Positions 24,060-32,680 of a stretch of DNA of 64,000 nt are shown here, piece after piece. Location of the stretch: the NCBI GenBank assembly GCA_964498075.1, contig CAZCGA010000018.1:1-64000 (forward strand), written 5' to 3'. Position 1 is the first letter of the stretch. Each line of letters opens with the position of its first letter. The translations under genes were made by a program, and so were the position numbers. The notes under the pieces are model-generated. The model ran no database searches. It worked only from the letters and a program-made list of their open reading frames with translations, and was not told the origin of the DNA. The stretch is from CAZCGA01 sp964498075. Its GTDB lineage: Bacteria > Desulfobacterota > Binatia > HRBIN30.

Positions 24060-25643
24060 ATGGGAGAGGATTTCCGCTGGGAGCTCTTTCGTCCGCGCTT
24101 GGACTATCCGGCCGTTCCGTACCACGGCTTGCTGCAACACACCGTCGAGCGGTTCCCCGACAAGGTCGCCACCGTCTTCCACCCGCAGCAGCTGACATTC
24201 CGCGAGGTGGACGGGCTCAGCAACAGTCTGGCGCGCGGCCTGCAAGCGCTGCGCGTCGCTAAAGGCGACCGGGTGGCGCTGTTCATGACGAACCGCCCGG
24301 AGTACCTGATCAGCTTCGAGGCGGTCTCCAAGGTCGGTGCGGTGGTGACCCCGCTGAATCCGTCGTACCTCGAAACCGAGGCCGAGTACCAGCTCGGCAA
24401 CTGCGAAGCGCGCGTCGTCATCGTGCAGCAGGACAAGTATGCGGTCATCGAGGCGATCCGCGGCAAGGTGCCCTCGGTCAAGCACGTCATCGTGATCGGC
24501 GACGAGCGCCCGCCGCGGACGGAGAGCTTCTACGATCTGGTGCGCGGCGCCAGCGGCGCGCAGCTACAGTCTCCGCCGCTCGACCCGGCGGAAGACCTGG
24601 TCGCGCTGCCGTACTCCAGCGGAACGACCGGGCTGCCGAAGGGGGTCATGCTGACGCACACCAATCTCGTTGCCAACGCGATCCAGTCCGCCTCCGCAGG
24701 GCGGATCACCGAGCGCGACACGCTGCTGATCTTCCTGCCCTTCTATCACATCTACGGGACCATGCTGATGGGTGCGGCGGCGGCAGCCGGCGCCACGCAG
24801 GTGATCATGGAACGCTTCGACCTGCTGACGGCGCTGTCGTTGACCGAGCGCCATCGCGTCACCCTGATGTACGCGGTGCCGCCGGTGCTGCTGGCCTTCG
24901 CCAACTTCGCCGACATCAAGAAGTACGACCTCTCCAGCCTGCGCTACGTCATGTCGGGCGCCGCGCCGCTCCCACCGGAGATCGGGAAGCGCGCGCGCGA
25001 GCTGACCGGGGTCACCGTGCTGCAGGGCTACGGTCTCACCGAAGCCTCGCCGCTCACGCACCTCAGCCCGGTCGACAATCCGGAGCTGATCCGTTTGGAG
25101 TCGATCGGGCTCGCAGTGTCCGACCAGGAGGAGAAGATCGTTGACATCGAAACCGGTACGCAGGAGCTGGGACCCGAGCAAATCGGGGAGCTGGTGATCC
25201 GCGGCCCGCAGATCATGAAGGGCTACTGGAAGGCGCCGGAGGAGACGGCACGCGCGCTGCGCGACGGCTGGCTGTTCACCGGCGATATTGCCCGTAAAGA
25301 CCGCGACGGCTTCGTCTACATCCTCGACCGCAAGAAGGAGATGATCAAGTACAAGGGCTTCGGCGTAGCGCCTGCGGAGCTCGAGGCCTTGCTGCACGAG
25401 CACCCGGCGGTCGCCGACTGCGCCGTGGTCCCGCAAGCGGACGAGGAGGCCGGCGAGATTCCCAAGGCCTTTGTGGTCGTCAAGAAGGGCATGACCGTGT
25501 CCGCGACCGATCTGATGCGCTTCGTGGAAGGCAAGGTCGCCGGCTACAAGCGCATCCGCGCCGTCGAGTTCATCGACGAGATTCCGAAGAACCCGTCGGG
25601 CAAGATCCTGCGACGTCTCTTGAAGCATCGCGCCGCCGGTTAG
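24060..25643 (+). CDS. Acyl-/aryl-CoA ligase (ANL superfamily, FadD / 4-coumarate-CoA ligase type)
   Basis: 527 residues from the ATG at 24060, preceded by GAGGAGG. ANL motifs are in order: P-loop YSSGTTGLPKGVM, IFLPFYHIYG, LQGYGLTEASP, the GWLFTGDIARKDRDGF hinge region and the catalytic lysine in NPSGKILRRLL. It activates a carboxylic acid to its CoA thioester through an acyl-adenylate. With the thiolase, DUF35, thioesterase and CaiB genes around, it likely starts the breakdown of a fatty, aromatic or alicyclic acid. Confidence 0.93.
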   Translation: MGEDFRWELFRPRLDYPAVPYHGLLQHTVERFPDKVATVFHPQQLTFREVDGLSNSLARGLQALRVAKGDRVALFMTNRPEYLISFEAVSKVGAVVTPLNPSYLETEAEYQLGNCEARVVIVQQDKYAVIEAIRGKVPSVKHVIVIGDERPPRTESFYDLVRGASGAQLQSPPLDPAEDLVALPYSSGTTGLPKGVMLTHTNLVANAIQSASAGRITERDTLLIFLPFYHIYGTMLMGAAAAAGATQVIMERFDLLTALSLTERHRVTLMYAVPPVLLAFANFADIKKYDLSSLRYVMSGAAPLPPEIGKRARELTGVTVLQGYGLTEASPLTHLSPVDNPELIRLESIGLAVSDQEEKIVDIETGTQELGPEQIGELVIRGPQIMKGYWKAPEETARALRDGWLFTGDIARKDRDGFVYILDRKKEMIKYKGFGVAPAELEALLHEHPAVADCAVVPQADEEAGEIPKAFVVVKKGMTVSATDLMRFVEGKVAGYKRIRAVEFIDEIPKNPSGKILRRLLKHRAAG

Positions 25644-25651
25644 GAGGTCGG

Positions 25652-25690
25652 GGTGGTTCTCGAACCGCCGCGCGGGACTTTCCCTCGCGG
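25652..25690. terminator. Convergent-gene hairpins, probable bidirectional terminator
   Basis: Between converging genes lie two alternative hairpins. One is 25652-25669 (GGTGGTT/AACCGCC with one wobble, loop CTCG). The other is 25668-25690 (CCGCGcGGGA-CTT-TCCCtCGCGG, a 10-bp stem with one mismatch). There is no T-run, so the type is uncertain. Confidence 0.45.
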
Positions 25691-25694
25691 CCCG

Positions 25695-26903
25695 CTACGG
25701 GATGACCTTGGCGGATTTCAACGCGCCAATGTCGTCCCACGAGAACCCGAACTCCAGCAGGATCTCCTCGGTGTCTTGCCCGACGTCCGGGGCAATGCGG
25801 CGGACGTCGGTGGGCTCACCGTTGAACTGAATCGGGCTGGACGCCACCTTGAACGGTCCGTGGGTCGGGTGCACGTAGTCGACGAGATAGCGGTTGGCGA
25901 TCACTTGCGGATCGTCGCGAATCTCCGTCGGCGTCTGCACGGGCGCGTGGATGGTATCGAACTGCAGCAGCCGCTCGATCCATGCGGCACGCGTGCGCGT
26001 GGCGAAATGCTCGCCGAGGATCTTGACCAGCTCGAACCGGACCGGCTCGTCGATCCACTTCACCAGCGGATACGCGGTGTAGAGATCCTCGCGTTCGATG
26101 GCCTTGCAGAGCTCCTCCCAGTGTCGTACGGGCGTGAGCATCATCAGCATCAGCCACTTGTCGTCCTGGCAGAGATAGCTGTTCATGATCGGGTTGGGGG
26201 CGCGGCTGCGGTCGTTGTGCGGCAGGTCGTGACCGAGGAGCAACGCGGCGAGGATGTCCGGCGCCATCAGCCACACCGCCGTCCCGAGCAGCGAGACGTC
26301 GATGACCGTCCCCTGACCGGTCTTCTCGCGATGGTAGAGAGCAGCGGCGATCCCGCCGGCGATGAACGTGGCGCCGATGGTATCGCCGAAGGCGGCGCGT
26401 TGCATGATCGGCGCCTTGCCCGGCTCACTCAACATGTGCGCGACGCTGCCGCGCGACCAGAACGAGCCGGCATCGAATCCACCGCGCTCGGCTTCCGGCC
26501 CCTTGGGGCCCTGGCCGGACCCCTTGGCGTAGATGATCTTCGGGTTGATCTTCTTCAGGTCGTCGTAGTCGATCTTCAGGCGCCGTCGAGCCGCGGGCAG
26601 GAAGCTGGTCAGGAAGACGTCGGATTTCTCCACCAGGGTGTACAGCACCTCGCGCCCGCGGTCGGTGCCGAGATCGAGCCCGAGGCTGCGTTTGTTGCGG
26701 CTGCCGTTCTCGATGAAGAAGTTGAGGCCGTGGGCGCCGGGAATGATGCCGGAGCTGATCAGGCCGCGCAGCGGATCGCCGCGGGTGGGATGCTCGATCT
26801 TGATGACCTCGGCGCCCCAGTCGGCAATCACCGTCCCGGCACCGGGCACGAAGAACCATTCTGCCACTTCGATCAGGCGGACCCCGTCGAGCACCTTCAA
26901 CAT
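25695..26903 (-). CDS. CaiB/BaiF-family CoA-transferase
   Basis: 402 residues from the ATG at 26903 (MLKVLDGVRLIEVAEWF). This is the usual family opening; the longer frame adds only 11 residues. Type III CoA-transferase features include GAEVIKIEHPTRGDPLRG and GFDAGSFWSRG. The catalytic aspartate is expected in TGQGTVIDVSLLGTA, then LCQDDKWLMLMM-type strands and a CaiB C-terminal region. These enzymes move CoA between a donor thioester and a carboxylate. It is convergent with the ligase gene, with hairpins between. Confidence 0.92.
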   Translation of the reverse strand: MLKVLDGVRLIEVAEWFFVPGAGTVIADWGAEVIKIEHPTRGDPLRGLISSGIIPGAHGLNFFIENGSRNKRSLGLDLGTDRGREVLYTLVEKSDVFLTSFLPAARRRLKIDYDDLKKINPKIIYAKGSGQGPKGPEAERGGFDAGSFWSRGSVAHMLSEPGKAPIMQRAAFGDTIGATFIAGGIAAALYHREKTGQGTVIDVSLLGTAVWLMAPDILAALLLGHDLPHNDRSRAPNPIMNSYLCQDDKWLMLMMLTPVRHWEELCKAIEREDLYTAYPLVKWIDEPVRFELVKILGEHFATRTRAAWIERLLQFDTIHAPVQTPTEIRDDPQVIANRYLVDYVHPTHGPFKVASSPIQFNGEPTDVRRIAPDVGQDTEEILLEFGFSWDDIGALKSAKVIP

Positions 26904-27051
26904 AGCTGCAGCCTCCGCACGCGAGTTTGTGCGCACTCATACTCCAGGATGCCCGAGAAGTCAGGAGGTGCGAAAAGTGCCTTGATCTGCAAGCCGCCTT
27001 GCGGATGATGGACGCCGGACTTGGCTTCCTGCCGGGGCGGGAGGGGGTAGG

Positions 27052-27267
27052 ATGATGGCGTTGCTCGATCACATAATCGGCATTCTCAACTTCGATCCCT
27101 TCACGTACCTGGTCGTCACCATCTTCGGCATCGCCGTGTGGATCTGGTCCAGCGTCGTGGTCAGTATGGCGCTGACGGGCAGGGGGCTGTGGCTGCGCCG
27201 CATGGCGCTGGTGGTAGCGGCCGCGGGCGCCCTGCTGTTTGCCTACACGTCTCCGGCGCTCAAATAG
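27052..27267 (+). CDS. Small two-helix membrane protein, hypothetical
   Basis: 71 residues with two predicted membrane helices (LVVTIFGIAVWIWSSVVV and MALVVAAAGALLFAY) and a short charged loop. Two starts are adjacent (27052 and 27055). A GGGAGGGGG-like stretch lies just upstream. It is divergent from CaiB and convergent with the RMD1-like gene (3-bp gap). No known domain. Confidence 0.5.
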   Translation: MMALLDHIIGILNFDPFTYLVVTIFGIAVWIWSSVVVSMALTGRGLWLRRMALVVAAAGALLFAYTSPALK

Positions 27268-27270
27268 GGC

Positions 27271-28350
27271 TTAGCGCAGAAAACTCAGGACGATTTCCAA
27301 CGCGATCAGGAGGATGATCGTCATCTCCAAGGCCTCGGCGCGGTACGTCGCGGCGCGCCGGTTGAGGATATCGAAGATCTCGTGCACCACTTTGAGCTTG
27401 CTCTCGACGCTGCTGCGCCAGGCGTCGAGGTGCAGCCGCTCGGCGGTCACCGTGTACACTTTGGCTAGGTAGACGTCTTCGATGAACTTCAACGCGTTGG
27501 CGACGCGCTCGGCGATCAGCGTGGTCTCTACCTTGAGCTCCGAGACCTCCTCGAGCGCCTTGCCGAACGGGTTGACCACGAGGGTGCGCAGCCGCGGCCG
27601 GCTGTACACCACCTGAAATAAGTCGCTCATCCGCGCGTCCAGCCGCCGATCGAAGAAGCGCAGCTCCACCAGCTGCACGTTGAGGAACTCCAACACATCG
27701 AGCAGCGCGGGGTAGTCGGCGGCGTAGAGAAACGCCGCGTTCCAGTCGGTCACCACCAGGTCGTGCGGGTGGTAGGAGAGCGCCGTCTCGAAGACGGCGT
27801 CCGCTTCGCCCTCGGCGAGCCGTTCCTTCTCGCAGCGCAGCGCCAACGCGATGGGGGCGCGATACTCCCCGCGCAGCTGCGCCGGCGTCACCGGCACGTC
27901 GAACCGGTCGACCTGGATGACGTAGAAATCCTCCACGAAGTCGGTGAAGCCGACCTTGCTGATCGCGGCGCTGGCGGCCGGCAGGAGGTGACGCACGATG
28001 TCCAGCGCCGCGGTCTCCATCGTCTTGGTGCGGACCAAGGCGGCCGTCAGCGGGCCGAGGTCCTCCAGCGGACCCGACAGCGGCAGGCGCAGCATCACCG
28101 TCAGGGCGCCGAAGTCATGGGCGCGTAGCACCACCGACGCGTCGGCTTCACGATCGATCAACCGCACCCGGCGGCTGCCACACTCGAGATCGACGGTACG
28201 GCCTGCACCGCGGATGCCGACCGGTCCCGCGTCGGTGCGGCGCAGCGTGGCCCCGAGCGGCGTCAACGACCGTACCAGCGCGTCGAGCGCAATCTCGTAT
28301 CCGACGTCGTAGGAGAACAGCCCGGTCAACGTTCCGGCGACGATGTGCAT
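27271..28350 (-). CDS. RMD1/YagE-family (DUF155) protein
   Basis: 359 residues. Core RMD1/YagE features: the early FSYDVGYEIALDAL, the central VSELKVETTLIAERVANAL-type helix with LVVNPFGKALEEV before it, EFLNVQLVELRFFDRRLD, then SVESKLKVVHEIFDILNRRAA. It ends in a C-terminal hydrophobic helix (MTIILLIALEIVLSFL), which anchors it in the membrane. Eukaryotic Rmd1 is mitochondrial and linked to translation and meiotic division. The bacterial role is unknown. It lies divergent from the uspA-like gene. Confidence 0.87.
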   Translation of the reverse strand: MHIVAGTLTGLFSYDVGYEIALDALVRSLTPLGATLRRTDAGPVGIRGAGRTVDLECGSRRVRLIDREADASVVLRAHDFGALTVMLRLPLSGPLEDLGPLTAALVRTKTMETAALDIVRHLLPAASAAISKVGFTDFVEDFYVIQVDRFDVPVTPAQLRGEYRAPIALALRCEKERLAEGEADAVFETALSYHPHDLVVTDWNAAFLYAADYPALLDVLEFLNVQLVELRFFDRRLDARMSDLFQVVYSRPRLRTLVVNPFGKALEEVSELKVETTLIAERVANALKFIEDVYLAKVYTVTAERLHLDAWRSSVESKLKVVHEIFDILNRRAATYRAEALEMTIILLIALEIVLSFLR

Positions 28351-28416
28351 ACCTGTCTACCTTGCGCCCCGCGACCCCGGATGATATCAGCCGCGGCACC
28401 CGAGGAGGAGCCGGAT

Positions 28417-28902
28417 ATGGCGATCAAACGAATCCTGGTCCCGGTGGATTTCTCGCCAGACGCGCTCAATGCGCTCGCCTACGCGCGCGATTTCGCCAAG
28501 CTGTTCGACGCCGAGCTGCTGCTCCTCTACGTGGTCGAGCCCATCTACTACGCCACGCCCACCGACATGTACGCCACCAGCGCGAATGTTGCGATGCTGC
28601 TCGATGAACAGCGCCATGCGGCGGCCCAACAGCTGGAACGTCTGGGAGCCGAGATGCGCAAGGCCCGCCAACCGTTCCGGACGATGGTCAAGACCGGCGC
28701 GCCGGCGCACACGATCATCGATACAGCCAAGAGCGGCCGCGCCGATATGGTCATCATGGCGACGCACGGGCGCACCGGTCTGGCGCACGTGCTCATGGGC
28801 AGCGTCGCCGAGAAAGTCGTCCGCGGCGCCGGCTGTCCGGTGCTCACCGTGCGGCGCACCACGAGCAAGCGGGGGACGGCGCGCCGGAGGAAGAATCGCT
28901 GA
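28417..28902 (+). CDS. Universal stress protein (UspA family)
   Basis: 161 residues from the ATG at 28417, with GAGGAGGAG just upstream. KRILVPVDFSPDALNAL opens the domain. The ATP-binding signature is complete: MATHGRTGLAHVLMGSVAEKV with G-x2-G-x9-G-S form, then VLTVRR. The long insertion after VVEPIYYATP is common in UspA. It ends with a basic tail (RGTARRRKNR). Single-domain soluble stress or nucleotide-binding protein; partner unknown. Confidence 0.92.
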   Translation: MAIKRILVPVDFSPDALNALAYARDFAKLFDAELLLLYVVEPIYYATPTDMYATSANVAMLLDEQRHAAAQQLERLGAEMRKARQPFRTMVKTGAPAHTIIDTAKSGRADMVIMATHGRTGLAHVLMGSVAEKVVRGAGCPVLTVRRTTSKRGTARRRKNR

Positions 28903-28944
28903 GCGCGTGGTCTCCCGCGAGCGTCCGCGGGTGTTCTCGGAGCG

Positions 28945-29029
28945 CACCCTTCGAGAGCCTCAGGGCGAGCGGAATGGTCCTCCATCAGATGGATTCCCAC
29001 ACCGCTCGTGCTGAGGCTCTCGAAGCACG
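28945..29029. repeat. REPIN C between convergent uspA and ald
   Basis: Two inverted units. The first (about 28945-28972) reads CCCTTCGAGAGCCTCAGGGCGAGCGG; the complement of the second (29002-29029) reads GTGCTTCGAGAGCCTCAGCACGAGCGG. The loop core TTCGAGAGCCTCAG is shared, while the flanking stem bases differ (CCC/GGG versus GTG/CAC) and stay paired. It lies in the 135-bp gap between two convergent genes, a common REP position. Confidence 0.75.
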
Positions 29030-29037
29030 TCTTCGAG

Positions 29038-30150
29038 TCAGAGCAGTTCCTCGATCGGTGTGTGTGTCAACCCGAACGCTGCGGCGACGCCGGCGTGCGT
29101 GACGTGGCCGTCGAGGACGTTGACGCCGCGCTGTAACGGCAGGTCCTCGCGCACGGCGCGATGGAATCCCTTCTCTGCCAGCTCCAACGCGTACGACAGC
29201 GTCGCGTTGGTGAGCGCGAAGGTCGACGTGCGCGGCACGATGGCCGGCATGTTGGTCACGCAGTAGTGCACCACGCCGCCGACGACGTAGATCGGATCGT
29301 CGAGCGTGGTCGGGCGCGAGGTTTCCACGCAGCCGCCTTGATCGATCGAGATGTCGACGATGGCGGAGCCGGGCTTCATGGCGCGCACCATCTTGCGCGT
29401 CACCAGATGCGGCGTCTTGGCGCCGGCCACCAGCACGGATCCGACGACCAGATCCGCGCCCGCCACCTCCTCCTCGACGTTGGCGAGGTTCGACATCACG
29501 GTGGTGATGTGGCCGCCGAGGATATCGTGCATGTAGCGCAGGCGGGCCGGATTGCGGTCGATGATGCTGACGTGCGCGCCGACACCCGCGGCGATTTGGC
29601 AGGCGTTCGAGCCGGCAATGCCGGCGCCCAGGATGACGACGTTGGCGGGACGCACGCCGGAGGCGCCGCTGAGCAGGATGCCGGCGCCGCCGTTCGGCTT
29701 CTGCAGACACCAGCAGCCCACCTGGATCGACAGACGCCCCGCGACCTCGCTCATCGGGGCCAACAGCGGCAACGTGCCGTCGTCGAGCTGGATGGTCTCG
29801 TAAGCGACCGCCCGCACCTTCTTGCGCTGCAGGCTCTTGGTCAACGCCGCATCGGCCGCAAGGTGGAGGTAGGTGAAGACGATCAGCTCCTCGCGCAAGT
29901 AGCGATACTCGGCGGGCACCGGCTCCTTGACCTTCAAGATCATCTCGGCGTCGTGCCACACCTGACGGGCGGTCCGCACGACGTGCGCGCCGGCGGCGCG
30001 ATACTGCGCATCGGTGAGACCACTGCCGGTGCCCGCGTCGCGCTCGATCAACACGCGGTGACCGTGTGCGACCAGGGCACTGACGCCCGCCGGCGTGATC
30101 GCCACGCGATTTTCTTCCGCTTTGATCTCCTTCGGAATGCCGACGATCAT
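29038..30150 (-). CDS. ald: Alanine dehydrogenase
   Basis: 370 residues, the normal length. MIVGIPKEIKAEENRVAI opens the catalytic domain, with the substrate lysine in MILKVKEP and the histidine in FTYLHLAADAAL. The NAD-binding motif is VVILGAGIAGSNAC. SIDQGGCVETSRPTT and VPRTSTFALTNAT are conserved family blocks. It converts L-alanine to pyruvate and ammonia with NAD. Transcribed towards REPIN C; its neighbour on the other side is a divergent SRPBCC gene. Confidence 0.95.
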   Translation of the reverse strand: MIVGIPKEIKAEENRVAITPAGVSALVAHGHRVLIERDAGTGSGLTDAQYRAAGAHVVRTARQVWHDAEMILKVKEPVPAEYRYLREELIVFTYLHLAADAALTKSLQRKKVRAVAYETIQLDDGTLPLLAPMSEVAGRLSIQVGCWCLQKPNGGAGILLSGASGVRPANVVILGAGIAGSNACQIAAGVGAHVSIIDRNPARLRYMHDILGGHITTVMSNLANVEEEVAGADLVVGSVLVAGAKTPHLVTRKMVRAMKPGSAIVDISIDQGGCVETSRPTTLDDPIYVVGGVVHYCVTNMPAIVPRTSTFALTNATLSYALELAEKGFHRAVREDLPLQRGVNVLDGHVTHAGVAAAFGLTHTPIEELL

Positions 30151-30304
30151 CGGAGCGGCACGTTAAACGGAAGGGTTCCGGGGTTCAAGGCTTCGAGGCG
30201 ACCGTGCTCGTGGCTGGCGGGCCGGCGGTTCTCCTGTTGACGACGCGGTGCGACTCTGTGTACCGTCCCCAGGCGCAATCACAACGCGGCGCGGGAGGGG
30301 TGCG

Positions 30305-30817
30305 ATGGCCAAGTTTCCCACCGAGGTCGAACGGTCCGTCACGGTACACGTCCCGCTGGCGCAGGCGTATCAGTACCTGTGGGACGTGGTTGGATCGTCC
30401 CGCTGCATTCAAGGCCTCGACAGCTGCGAGTGCATCGCAAAAGACACCTACCAGTTCATGTATGAAGAGCGGTCGACCGGTCCGGTGAGCATGATCGTAC
30501 GCTACACGGCGCGCTACGAGGGCAATGGCAAAGACCAGATCCGTTTCGAGGGCACCGGGGCGAAGGACGACAACACCGACGTGAGCGGTGTCATCCGCTT
30601 CGATCCGGCCGGCCCCGACGCCACCCGCATCACACTGCGACAGATGATCGCCCCCGACACGCCCATCCCGCGTCTGCTCCAAGGGCTGATCAAGTCGTTC
30701 GTCGAGCGCGAAGCGGATGACGGGGCACGCCAGTACCTCGCGAGTGTGAAACGAGCGCTCGAAACCACGCCGCCAGCCGGGAAGGGGAAGGCGTCCGGTA
30801 GCAAGCGGCGCGGATAG
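30305..30817 (+). CDS. SRPBCC-fold (START-like) protein
   Basis: 170 residues from the ATG at 30305, with GGGAGGGG just upstream. The typical opening is FPTEVERSVTVHVPLAQAYQYLWDVV, followed by alternating strands, DATRITLRQMIAP and a long amphipathic C-terminal helix (LLQGLIKSFVEREADDGARQ). This fold binds hydrophobic ligands. The ligand is unknown. It is convergent with the serine hydrolase gene, whose stop is 16 bp away. Confidence 0.78.
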   Translation: MAKFPTEVERSVTVHVPLAQAYQYLWDVVGSSRCIQGLDSCECIAKDTYQFMYEERSTGPVSMIVRYTARYEGNGKDQIRFEGTGAKDDNTDVSGVIRFDPAGPDATRITLRQMIAPDTPIPRLLQGLIKSFVEREADDGARQYLASVKRALETTPPAGKGKASGSKRRG

Positions 30818-30832
30818 ACGACGCCGGCGGGG

Positions 30833-31678
30833 CTACCGTCCCCAGGCCTTGAAGACGAGCTTCGACAGGTCGGCGATCAGCAGATTGAACGGGTGATTGT
30901 CGCCGGTGTTGAAGTCCGGCTCGCCGCTCACTTGGACCGCCATCGCCCAGCTGCGCTTGCGGCTCTCGACGATTCCAACGTCGACGCGCACGCCCGGCAT
31001 GCTGCCGCTCTTGGTGCCGCAGCGGTTGTGCTCCTCGACGCCGAACTCCTCGGCGTACTCGCTGCACGGCAAGTAGCGCGGGATCATCGAGCGGTGCTGC
31101 TGGCGGCGCAGCGTCCAGTAGATCTCTGCGTCGTGCGCCGGCGAGCCGGTACACTGCTGGCGGTAGATCGCCACCAGCAGGGCGGTGAAGTCGTCGGTCG
31201 AGGAGACCGTCCTGCCGGTCGGGTCGACGCTCTCGAAGCTGATGTAGCCGCCGATGTGCGTGTGTTCCAAGCGCACGGGGAGGGCGTGCGCGGCGGCATT
31301 CGCGGCCTGTGGCCCGCCGAGGGCGCGGGTCACCAGGTTGGTGGCGACGTTGTCGCTCACCACGATCATCAGACGCGCCAGGTCGCGCAGCGTCGGCCGC
31401 AGCCCGGGCGCCAGCAGCTTCAAGACGCCGCTGCCGCGGGTGTGGTCGTCCGCGGTGCACTCCACGGGCTGATCGAGCGACAGCCGCCCGGCGGCGTCCG
31501 CCGCATACAGTGCGGCCAGCAAGTACGTCTTGTACGCGCTCGCCGTCGGCAACGGCATGTCGCCGTGCACGCGGATCGCTTCGCCCCCGTCGAGCGGAAC
31601 GACGCTATACGCCACCGTCGCGTCCACTTGCGCTACACGCTGCGCGAGCTGTTCGCCGAGCCCTGCGCTGTCTGCCAT
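30833..31678 (-). CDS. Class A beta-lactamase-related serine hydrolase, no signal peptide
   Basis: 281 residues from the ATG at 31678 (MADSAGLGEQ); a start at 31696 adds six. The serine and lysine are in TASAYK (S47, K50), SDN in VVSDNVATN, and KSG in TKSGSMPG. The expected spacing supports the penicillin-recognising fold. No signal peptide is visible, unlike true periplasmic beta-lactamases, and the catalytic Glu of the omega loop is only tentatively seen in FESVDPTGRT. A cytoplasmic or unusually exported esterase-like role is as likely as drug resistance. It is divergent from folD. Confidence 0.82.
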   Translation of the reverse strand: MADSAGLGEQLAQRVAQVDATVAYSVVPLDGGEAIRVHGDMPLPTASAYKTYLLAALYAADAAGRLSLDQPVECTADDHTRGSGVLKLLAPGLRPTLRDLARLMIVVSDNVATNLVTRALGGPQAANAAAHALPVRLEHTHIGGYISFESVDPTGRTVSSTDDFTALLVAIYRQQCTGSPAHDAEIYWTLRRQQHRSMIPRYLPCSEYAEEFGVEEHNRCGTKSGSMPGVRVDVGIVESRKRSWAMAVQVSGEPDFNTGDNHPFNLLIADLSKLVFKAWGR

Positions 31679-31755
31679 GGTCGTGCACTGTAGCACACGA
31701 ACCGGCCTTCGGGACCGGTGTTTACATCGCGGACGGCATTGAGTATGGCCGCTCC

Positions 31756-32619
31756 ATGGGGCAGCTCATCGACGGCAAGGCGGCCGCGAGCCGTCTGCGT
31801 GCCGGCGCGAAGGACGCGGTGGCAGCGTTCCAGCGCGAGCTCGGTGTCGCTCCCGGACTGGCCACCGTTCTCGTCGGCGACAACGCCGCGTCCGCCAGCT
31901 ACGTGCGCAGCAAGCGCAAGGCGTGCGCCGAGGTCGGCATCAACTCGGTCCCGTGCGAGCTGCCGGCGGCGACGACGCAGGCGGAGCTGCTCGAGCTGGT
32001 GCAGTCGCTGAATGAGCGCCGCGACGTGCACGGCATTCTCGTCCAGCTGCCGCTGCCGGCGTACATCGATGCCGATGCGATCATCGATGCCGTCGATCCG
32101 GCGAAGGACGTCGACGGCCTGCACCCGATCAGCCAAGCCCGCCTCGTGCAAGGCCGCGACGGGCTGCGTCCGTGCACGCCGCTCGGCATCATGCACCTCA
32201 TCGACAGCACCGGCATTGAGCTGAAAGGCGCGCGAGCCGTGGTCGCGGGCCGCAGCAACCTGGTCGGTAAGCCGGTGGCGTTCATGCTGCTCGAACGGCA
32301 CGCGACGCTCACCATCTGCCATTCCCGCACCCGTGATCTGGCCGGCGAGATCGGCCGCGCCGACGTGCTCGTCGCCGCGATCGGCCGGGCCGAGATGATC
32401 CGCGGGGCCTGGATCCGCCCCGGCAGCGTGGTGATCGACGTCGGCATCAACCGGGTCGCCGACGGGCGCCTGGTGGGCGATGTCGAGTTTGCCGGCGCAT
32501 GCGAGCGCGCCGGGTTCATCACGCCGGTGCCCGGCGGCGTCGGGCCGATGACCGTCGCCATGCTGATGCAGAACACGCTGACCGCGGCACGCCAGCAGAG
32601 CGTGAAGCGCACCTCGTGA
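31756..32619 (+). CDS. folD: FolD: methylenetetrahydrofolate dehydrogenase / cyclohydrolase
   Basis: 287 residues from the ATG at 31756. FolD signatures are complete: the catalytic lysine in ASYVRSKRKAC (Y-x3-K), VHGILVQLPLPAY, the DVDGLHP motif, the NADP-binding VVAGRSNLVGKP, and the closing PVPGGVGPMTVAMLM. It makes 10-formyl-tetrahydrofolate from 5,10-methylene-tetrahydrofolate. Placed at the head of the glycine-cleavage genes it would take up the one-carbon units they release. A short GC-rich hairpin (ACCGGCC-TTCG-GG-A-CCGGT) lies in the divergent leader. Confidence 0.95.
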   Translation: MGQLIDGKAAASRLRAGAKDAVAAFQRELGVAPGLATVLVGDNAASASYVRSKRKACAEVGINSVPCELPAATTQAELLELVQSLNERRDVHGILVQLPLPAYIDADAIIDAVDPAKDVDGLHPISQARLVQGRDGLRPCTPLGIMHLIDSTGIELKGARAVVAGRSNLVGKPVAFMLLERHATLTICHSRTRDLAGEIGRADVLVAAIGRAEMIRGAWIRPGSVVIDVGINRVADGRLVGDVEFAGACERAGFITPVPGGVGPMTVAMLMQNTLTAARQQSVKRTS

Positions 32620-32648
32620 AGCGTATCTCGTCGAGCATGATCTTCGCC

Positions 32649-32676
32649 CTTCACGCTTCACGCTTCACGCTTCACG
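32649..32676 (+). repeat. Four tandem CTTCACG heptamers in the gcvT leader
   Basis: CTTCACG is repeated four times in a row, ending four bases before the gcvT ATG at 32681. The complement CGTGAAG occurs twice just upstream at about 32599-32624, at the end of folD, so the transcript could fold the two regions together. This would mask the gcvT start region, which has no clear Shine-Dalgarno sequence. Confidence 0.7.
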
Positions 32677-32680
32677 ATCT

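Noticed and set aside
25652..25690. A classical rho-independent terminator
   Set aside because: The hairpins are strong but lack a T-run on either strand, so only a tentative terminator call was kept.
32599..32680. A glycine riboswitch or CRISPR-like array upstream of gcvT
   Set aside because: The repeat is a simple 7-base tandem, too short for CRISPR. The conserved core of a glycine riboswitch was not seen, and the region is only about 60 bp.
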